Part shown: positions 7,784-11,210 of the stretch, piece after piece
Numbering within the stretch: the first letter of the stretch is position 1
Layout: each line of letters begins with the position of its first letter
NCBI GenBank assembly: GCA_021784615.1
Contig: JAJYHU010000324.1
Location: 1-11,210, forward strand
DNA: 11,210 nt
Origin: Acidobacteriota bacterium
Lineage (GTDB): Bacteria; Acidobacteriota; Terriglobia; UBA7540
Direction: 5' to 3'
The notes under the pieces: generated by a model
The model's database searches: none
What the model was told of the DNA's origin: nothing
The model's input: the letters and a program-made list of their open reading frames with translations, nothing else
Translations under genes and position numbers: made by a program

Positions 7784-7930
7784 CTACGCCTGTTTCAGGG
7801 TGGCCTGCGCCTCAGCCGCTTGCCAGTGCTTCTCCAGCGCCTTTCGCAATTCGAGAGAGCGCTTCCGCAGGAGTAACTTCTGCTTTCGTAACCGGCCGAA
7901 CCTTGATTTATCCCCATTTCTTTTCGACAT
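7784..7930 (-). CDS. Very basic 48-residue small protein
   Basis: A short gene: ATG at 7930, TAG at 7786-7784. A near-ideal ribosome binding site (GGGAGG) ends 5 nt before the ATG. The product begins MSKRNGDKSRFGRLRKQK and has 15 Lys/Arg among 48 residues, all but one in the first 34, followed by a more neutral Ala/Gln-rich helix-like tail (KHWQAAEAQATLKQA). There is no membrane segment and no cysteine. I recall similar KRNGDK-R-F-R-starting small proteins of unknown function in Acidobacteriota, but cannot confirm this here. The charge pattern suggests nucleic acid or ribosome binding, which is inference only. It lies 107 nt downstream of the small membrane protein gene on the same strand. 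Confidence 0.75.
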   Translation of the reverse strand: MSKRNGDKSRFGRLRKQKLLLRKRSLELRKALEKHWQAAEAQATLKQA

Positions 7931-8037
7931 AATTGCCTCCCTCTTGAGTCCAACCTGGACTTATTCGCGGCCCATGGGGACTCGGCACATGGTCCGCAAG
8001 ACGTTTGCCGGGAACGCGAATCACTGCGCCCGCTCCC

Positions 8038-8388
8038 TTAAAGCGATTGGCTTCCCGGCCTTCGGTTGGTAATAGAAGGAATGGAGAGGATCGGCTGCCT
8101 CTGCAGTGCATTCAGCGACACCAGAAACGCCAGCAAGCAAGCCACGTCCACCCAGAGAAACACCGCGCGGGAAAGCACGACGGGCACTATAGGGTTAAAC
8201 AGCACGGCAATCGCAACGAATCCGGCTGTCCAGAGGTACTTCGGCTGGGTAACCGCCTGAGTGGCGACCGTAATGGCGCCCACACAGACCAGTATATCCA
8301 ACACGATCGCCGCGCCTGCGGAGACTTCCCAGAATGCCGCAAGCAGCAAAACCCCAACACAAACGAATTTCATGATTTTCGTAAACAT
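8038..8388 (-). CDS. Small four-helix membrane protein
   Basis: Predicted inner-membrane protein of 116 residues, almost wholly hydrophobic apart from its C-terminal tail. Membrane segments lie at about 6-24, 25-45, 52-72 and 76-95, with a conserved-looking signature VLFNPIVPVVLSRAVFLWVD between the last two. That pattern (FNP-x-x-P followed by a W-x-x-x-D helix) resembles the DUF6804-type small membrane proteins as I remember them, so I offer it only as a possible family. The start at 8388 was chosen because AGAGG lies 7 nt before the ATG and the protein then begins with a short MFTKIMKF head before the first helix. The open frame extends upstream to 8475, but that part is low-complexity and lacks a ribosome site. 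No function can be assigned. Confidence 0.75.
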   Translation of the reverse strand: MFTKIMKFVCVGVLLLAAFWEVSAGAAIVLDILVCVGAITVATQAVTQPKYLWTAGFVAIAVLFNPIVPVVLSRAVFLWVDVACLLAFLVSLNALQRQPILSIPSITNRRPGSQSL

Positions 8389-8442
8389 TCGCACACCTCT
8401 CTTCCGGCGATTAATGGATTGCCCCTTGCCGGATAAGGAAGA

Positions 8443-8461
8443 GGGCGGGAACTCGCCGCCC
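8443..8461 (-). terminator. GC-rich hairpin between two small genes
   Basis: Perfect 6-bp stem GGGCGG/CCGCCC with a 7-nt loop, located 24 nt past the stop of the ABM-like gene and before the small membrane protein gene. The following - strand sequence (TCTTCCTTATCC) is pyrimidine-rich but has no T run. It may attenuate or terminate transcription between the two genes, or protect an mRNA 3' end. Confidence 0.3.
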
Positions 8462-8485
8462 CCAACGAACACCAAGGCCTATGGG

Positions 8486-8806
8486 TTAGGCTGCCGCGCG
8501 GGCAGTAATCTTGTGGAAGGTCGAGTTGGTGACATCGTAGGTCTTAACGGCAGGAGTCCCTTCAATGACTTTCGCCAGGGCCTTCTGCACTTGGGGATAA
8601 GTGTCGCGGTTATATGTTTCCGCGCTCTCTTTCCGGTCCCACAGACTGATCCCAACCGCTTCCGTCCCACCGGGAACGGCGAGGACAATTTCGTCCAGGA
8701 AACCTTTGTGCTTTCGAAGCAACGGAATGACTTCGTCGTTGATCGTTCGGGTAAACTCCGCGACGCAGCCGGCCTTCAGATGCATGGAGACACTTCTTGC
8801 AAACAT
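8486..8806 (-). CDS. Small ABM/dimeric alpha-beta barrel-like protein
   Basis: Predicted cytoplasmic protein of 106 residues with the pattern of the antibiotic-biosynthesis-monooxygenase (ABM)/Dabb ferredoxin-like superfamily: a first strand (MFARSVSMHLKAG), a helix (CVAEFTRTINDEVIPLLRKHKGF), a strand pair (LDEIVLAVPGGTEAVGISLWDRKESAETYN), then a helix (TYPQVQKALAKVIEG) and a last strand (AVKTYDVTNSTFHKI). The spacing of W with D-x-x-E-S-A-E-x-Y is typical of ABM proteins. Members range from true monooxygenases to proteins of unknown role, so no reaction can be assigned. GGAGG sits about 6 nt before the ATG. It is transcribed divergently from the XRE gene, and a strong -35/-10 pair lies about 100 nt upstream. 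Confidence 0.82.
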   Translation of the reverse strand: MFARSVSMHLKAGCVAEFTRTINDEVIPLLRKHKGFLDEIVLAVPGGTEAVGISLWDRKESAETYNRDTYPQVQKALAKVIEGTPAVKTYDVTNSTFHKITARAAA

Positions 8807-8899
8807 ATCATCCTCCTCGGTTGTCGTCTAAGAGGTGCAATTGCAGGTAACCCGACTTAGTTCAGGTTGTCTGGAGACTTAGAGGTAGGAGTTGTCTCA

Positions 8900-8956
8900 T
8901 TGACTAGTATCAGCTACTTTACTTTATTTGTCAAGCAAATTACGAGATAATCTATT
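8900..8956 (+). promoter_or_regulatory. Promoter candidates for the XRE gene
   Basis: Two overlapping possibilities on the + strand, both with 17-nt spacing: TTGACT (8900-8905) with TTTATT (8923-8928), and TTGTCA (8928-8933) with TCTATT (8951-8956). The first has the better -35. The second would start transcription near 8963, inside the inverted repeat at 8960-8979. The region is markedly more AT-rich than its surroundings. Confidence 0.4.
8906..8934 (-). promoter_or_regulatory. Promoter for the ABM-like gene
   Basis: On the - strand a perfect -35 hexamer TTGACA (8934-8929) is followed after 17 nt by GATACT (8911-8906), which matches 4/6 of the -10 consensus. It overlaps the + strand promoter candidates, so the two divergent transcripts would compete for or share control. 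The predicted leader is roughly 90 nt. Confidence 0.5.
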
Positions 8957-8959
8957 ATG

Positions 8960-8979
8960 ATTAACCTATAGCAGTTAAT
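8960..8979 (+). promoter_or_regulatory. Inverted repeat, possible XRE operator
   Basis: ATTAAC-N8-GTTAAT, a perfect 6-bp inverted repeat spanning 20 nt, with its 3' end 4 nt before the GGAGG of the XRE gene. Its size and symmetry suit a dimeric helix-turn-helix protein, and its position would block transcription or translation start. Autoregulation by the XRE protein is inference from position. Confidence 0.4.
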
Positions 8980-8994
8980 AACCGGAGGAGCGTG

Positions 8995-9855
8995 GTGGAT
9001 ATTTCATTAGTGATTAAGCATCGCCTGGAAGAATTGGGCTTTGGGCAGCGAGACCTGGCAGGCGCCGCGCAGGTGACGGAGTCCTACATTTCGCAATTGC
9101 TGACTCGAAAAAAAGCGCCCCCGGCGGCTAGTCGAACGGATATTTATGACAAGATGTCAAAGTTCCTGAAGCTCCCGGACGGCGAACTGGCAAAGCTGGC
9201 GGAACTGCAACGCCGGGAAGCGCTCAAAAGAAAACTGGCGGACCCGCCCGCGCCTTTGTTTAAAGAAGTTCGAGAGTTGGTTCTGCGCAAATGCAAAGCC
9301 GGAACGCAGAAGCAAATACAGGCAATTTTTGAGAAGCAGCCCTTCGGCGAAGTCGAACGCCTGGTGACTCAGAAGCTCCTGGACGTGGTTAAGGGCGTTG
9401 CCAGAGAAGAACTGGAAAGCGAAAATTGGCTCCGTCTGGTGGCCAGGCTCAGCAACCGGAGCTATGAAGGCATGCGGGTTTCGATTCTCGAGTTCCTGGA
9501 CACGGACGTATTCAACGTGTCGGGAGAAAATTGCGTCTCCTTTTTGGATCCGGTGATCGACTCCTGGGACATTGACCTGGCAACTTTTAGCGTGGAAATC
9601 GTTCTAAACTGGAGAGTGGCCCCAGACCACACTAAAAGGTTTGAGTTTATGGAGAAGGAACTGGCTTTTGATGAGGAGCCGGGACTCAAAGAATTCCTTG
9701 GAGACTCTTCCCTCAGCGGCGATGCGACCGAGGAAGAAATCGCGTTCATAAGGAAGCTTCGATTCAGCGGGAAACGGCCTACCGCCCTCTATTATTACCG
9801 GGAACTGCAGAATCTTAGAGATCCTCTCCATTTTCGCACTCCACGAACGCAATAA
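8995..9855 (+). CDS. XRE-type HTH protein with unknown C-terminal region
   Basis: Probable DNA-binding regulator of 286 residues. The N-terminus (about 3-60) is a Cro/C1-type helix-turn-helix: LVIKHRLEELGFGQRDLAGAAQVTESYISQLLTRKKAPP has the usual Q-x-x-L-A and S-Y-I-S-Q-L-L pattern. A charged helix follows (about 60-85). The remaining roughly 200 residues have no motif I recognise. They are rich in Glu, Leu and Phe, with runs such as FLDTDVFNVSGENCVSFLDP and DSWDIDLATFSVEIVLNW, and end with YYYRELQNLRDPLHF. This part could sense a ligand or a partner protein. Two GTG codons lie in tandem at 8992 and 8995. GGAGG (8984-8988) is 6 nt from the second and only 3 nt from the first, so 8995 is preferred. 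The gene is divergent from the ABM-like gene. It has no toxin, peptidase or kinase signature, so a toxin-antitoxin or ImmA/IrrE role is not supported. Confidence 0.85.
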   Translation: MDISLVIKHRLEELGFGQRDLAGAAQVTESYISQLLTRKKAPPAASRTDIYDKMSKFLKLPDGELAKLAELQRREALKRKLADPPAPLFKEVRELVLRKCKAGTQKQIQAIFEKQPFGEVERLVTQKLLDVVKGVAREELESENWLRLVARLSNRSYEGMRVSILEFLDTDVFNVSGENCVSFLDPVIDSWDIDLATFSVEIVLNWRVAPDHTKRFEFMEKELAFDEEPGLKEFLGDSSLSGDATEEEIAFIRKLRFSGKRPTALYYYRELQNLRDPLHFRTPRTQ

Positions 9856-9949
9856 CCCATTCCCGCTACGAAACACGATGGAGGGCGAGGACGGAAGTTG
9901 CGGCAAACGAAGGATGGGAACGGATCGGGATTTTCACACGCAATCGCGG

Positions 9950-11065
9950 TCAGCGCGCGGGGAGCGCGGAACGCACATCCCGGTTGAGGGCGGCAGCGGA
10001 GAGCCAGCCGTCATGGGACCACAGGATCTTTCCAGAACTTGAGCTGAGCACGAACCACGGCAGGTCACCAACCTCGTAGTGATCGGCAAGCCAGCCGCTT
10101 GCGTCCTCAACGATGGGCGTGCGAAGCGTTGCCGCAAGGGGAGCAAGCGTTTGCCGGGCTTCGGCCGGCGAGGGTTCGATCGTAAGCTCATCGACGGCGA
10201 CCGGCGAGGGCCAGTCCCGCCGCCGCGCCAGAGCCGCGTAACTATCTAGCGTGGCGAGATTCTTTGCGAGGTCCGCATTTGACCCGAGCCACCCGGCAAA
10301 AAAGAGCATCAGGTGCGGGTGTGAATCCCCTAAAACCACCGGCTGCCGCTTTGCCCCGAGGGGCGGCAGGCCTAACGGCTGGGTTGGGCTGGGCCGCCCC
10401 TTCGTCTGCTCCGAAGCCTGGCGGGGCGGGGAGACGGCAGGATGCGAGGGCAGCAGGCGCGCGATTCCCCTGGCGAGGTCCTGGGCCTGATCGCCGACCG
10501 CCTGGTAGCTCATGGGCGTGGAGTATTTGAAGCGCTCGTGGCCGCTGCCGTCGATAAGGTATACGGCGGTCGAGTGCTCGACATCGCCGTTCGACTGCGC
10601 CACGTACACGTGGTAGGCGCGCCAGACGCTCTCCAGTTGCGCGCGCGAGCCGGTGAGAAACCGCCAGCGCTCCTGCAACTCATGCACGCGCGTGTAGGCC
10701 GCCACATCAGCCACTTTGGCCTTCCGCAGGTTGACGTCCACCCCAAGCAACTGCACGTGCGACGCCGCAGCCGGCCCGAGGATTTTCAGCGCCTCAACCA
10801 TGCTCTCGGTGGTCAGCGGGCACATCTCAGTGCACTCCGGGTCAACGAACGTGAGCACAACCACCTTGCCGCGGAACTCGGCGAGCGAGGTCAGCCGGTT
10901 CTGCTGGTCGCGCAGCACGAATGCCGGCGCGGCCGGGCCAGCTTCCCTTCTCTTCTGCATAATGAAAAGCGCCGCCCCCACCGCCAGGAGCGCGCCGGCA
11001 ATGACAATCAGCAGCCAGCTTTCCCGAAGCATTGCCGGGAATGTTTTTGGATTTTTTTGTTCCAT
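9950..11065 (-). CDS. SCO1/SenC protein fused to a redox-dead thioredoxin-like domain
   Basis: Membrane-anchored, outward-facing copper chaperone or thiol reductase of the SCO1/SenC/PrrC family, likely serving CuA-site assembly of cytochrome oxidase. From the ATG at 11065 it has 371 residues: one membrane anchor (about 17-36), then a SCO domain with the copper-binding C78-x3-C82-P (PECTEMCPLT) and the distant ligand H164 in DVEHSTAVYLID. The usual DP-x-x-D-T stretch of SCO proteins is replaced by DVNLRKAK. After a Pro-rich linker (about 205-245) comes a second thioredoxin-like domain, in which the position of WCxxC reads FFAGWLGSN, with no cysteine. The cis-proline-like segment YEVGDLPWFVL and a following SGKILWSHDGW remain. 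A TTG at 11137 extends the frame, but it lacks a ribosome site and adds only a polar, unconvincing head. The TruA end lies 85 nt upstream. Confidence 0.86.
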   Translation of the reverse strand: MEQKNPKTFPAMLRESWLLIVIAGALLAVGAALFIMQKRREAGPAAPAFVLRDQQNRLTSLAEFRGKVVVLTFVDPECTEMCPLTTESMVEALKILGPAAASHVQLLGVDVNLRKAKVADVAAYTRVHELQERWRFLTGSRAQLESVWRAYHVYVAQSNGDVEHSTAVYLIDGSGHERFKYSTPMSYQAVGDQAQDLARGIARLLPSHPAVSPPRQASEQTKGRPSPTQPLGLPPLGAKRQPVVLGDSHPHLMLFFAGWLGSNADLAKNLATLDSYAALARRRDWPSPVAVDELTIEPSPAEARQTLAPLAATLRTPIVEDASGWLADHYEVGDLPWFVLSSSSGKILWSHDGWLSAAALNRDVRSALPAR

Positions 11066-11150
11066 GCCCGAAGTCTGAGGTCTGTTTTTCGCCCGCTGAT
11101 GAAGTTTCAGGTTACGCGCCGCATTCCCTGAAGTCAACGGCGGCGCGAAA

Positions 11151-11210
11151 TCAGTATTCCACTTTGACGAGGCAAAGCCCCTGCGCTGGGGCCGTGGGGC
11201 CGGCTTTCGA
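11151..11210 (-). CDS. truA: C-terminal end of tRNA pseudouridine synthase TruA (partial)
   Basis: Twenty codons including TGA enter from the window edge. The translation, ...GPTAPAQGLCLVKVEY-stop, matches the family's end block (A-P-A-x-G-L-x-L-x-x-V-x-Y), where TruA proteins usually finish. TruA makes pseudouridine at positions 38-40 of tRNA. Only the tail is visible, so the assignment rests on this one block. The gene precedes the SCO gene on the same strand. Confidence 0.72.
   Translation of the reverse strand, partial: SKAGPTAPAQGLCLVKVEY

Noticed and set aside
7573..7876. + strand open frames of 61 and 72 codons
   Set aside because: No ribosome binding site and Arg/Pro-rich shadow-like translations. 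They overlap the palindromic element and the better-supported - strand small gene.
7982..7998. Sigma-54-like GG-N10-GC (CGGCAC-N5-CCGC) that NtrX might use
   Set aside because: The -12 element lacks TTGC and no + strand gene follows it. The genes downstream on that strand begin 1 kb away.
8389..8475. N-terminal extension of the small membrane protein
   Set aside because: The internal ATG at 8388 has a good ribosome site and gives a normal membrane protein head. The extension overlaps the GC hairpin and is low complexity.
8995..9855. XRE gene as a toxin-antitoxin antitoxin or phage repressor
   Set aside because: No adjacent toxin-like gene on the same strand, no integrase, attachment site or phage gene, and the protein is much longer than typical antitoxins.
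10264..11131. Long + strand open frames opposite the SCO gene (up to 229 codons)
   Set aside because: The - strand frame has clear SCO motifs. The opposite frames are His/Arg/Ala-rich shadows produced by GC-biased third positions.
1..11210. tRNA, rRNA, CRISPR array, insertion sequence
   Set aside because: I saw no cloverleaf-like segment ending in a T-arm, no regularly spaced direct repeats, and no transposase frame.

Overview
The window most resembles a stretch of an Acidobacteriota genome, or a close soil relative. The evidence is moderately high GC (mid-to-high 50s by eye), an NtrY/NtrX-type two-component pair, a compact phoH-ybeY-corC-era operon, and a very basic small protein of a kind I associate with that phylum. 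This placement is inference from protein flavour and gene order. No marker gene such as rRNA is present.

Layout. (1) Positions 2-3624, + strand: an NtrY-like membrane histidine kinase whose 5' end lies outside the window, then an NtrX-like sigma-54 response regulator. (2) Positions 3713-7406, - strand: transcribed as phoH, ybeY, a CorC/HlyC-family CBS membrane protein, then era. The last three genes overlap by a few bases. A good sigma-70-type promoter lies about 120 nt before phoH, and a weak terminator-like hairpin lies past era. (3) Positions 7407-8991: a looser accessory stretch. It holds a nested palindromic element, a 48-residue very basic small protein, a four-helix small membrane protein and a small ABM/dimeric alpha-beta barrel-like protein, all on the - strand. 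(4) Positions 8807-8994: an AT-rich divergent control region with promoter-like hexamers on both strands and an inverted repeat (ATTAAC-N8-GTTAAT) next to the next gene's ribosome binding site. (5) Positions 8995-9855, + strand: an XRE-type helix-turn-helix protein with a large C-terminal region of unknown function. (6) Positions 9950-11065, - strand: a membrane-anchored SCO1/SenC protein fused to a second thioredoxin-like domain that lacks both redox cysteines. (7) Positions 11151-11210, - strand: the last 19 codons plus stop of what looks like truA.

How the genes work together. NtrY/NtrX would sense an envelope or nitrogen/redox signal and activate sigma-54 promoters elsewhere. The phoH-ybeY-corC-era operon is a conserved RNA and ribosome maturation group (YbeY endoribonuclease, Era 30S assembly GTPase, PhoH ATPase) carrying a cation-transport-type membrane protein. 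The SCO protein would deliver copper to, or keep reduced, the CuA site of a terminal oxidase encoded elsewhere. The XRE gene and the divergently transcribed ABM-like and membrane genes could form a small self-regulated module. That is the least understood part of the window, and I found no strong evidence of a dramatic new system such as a CRISPR array, defence island or prophage.
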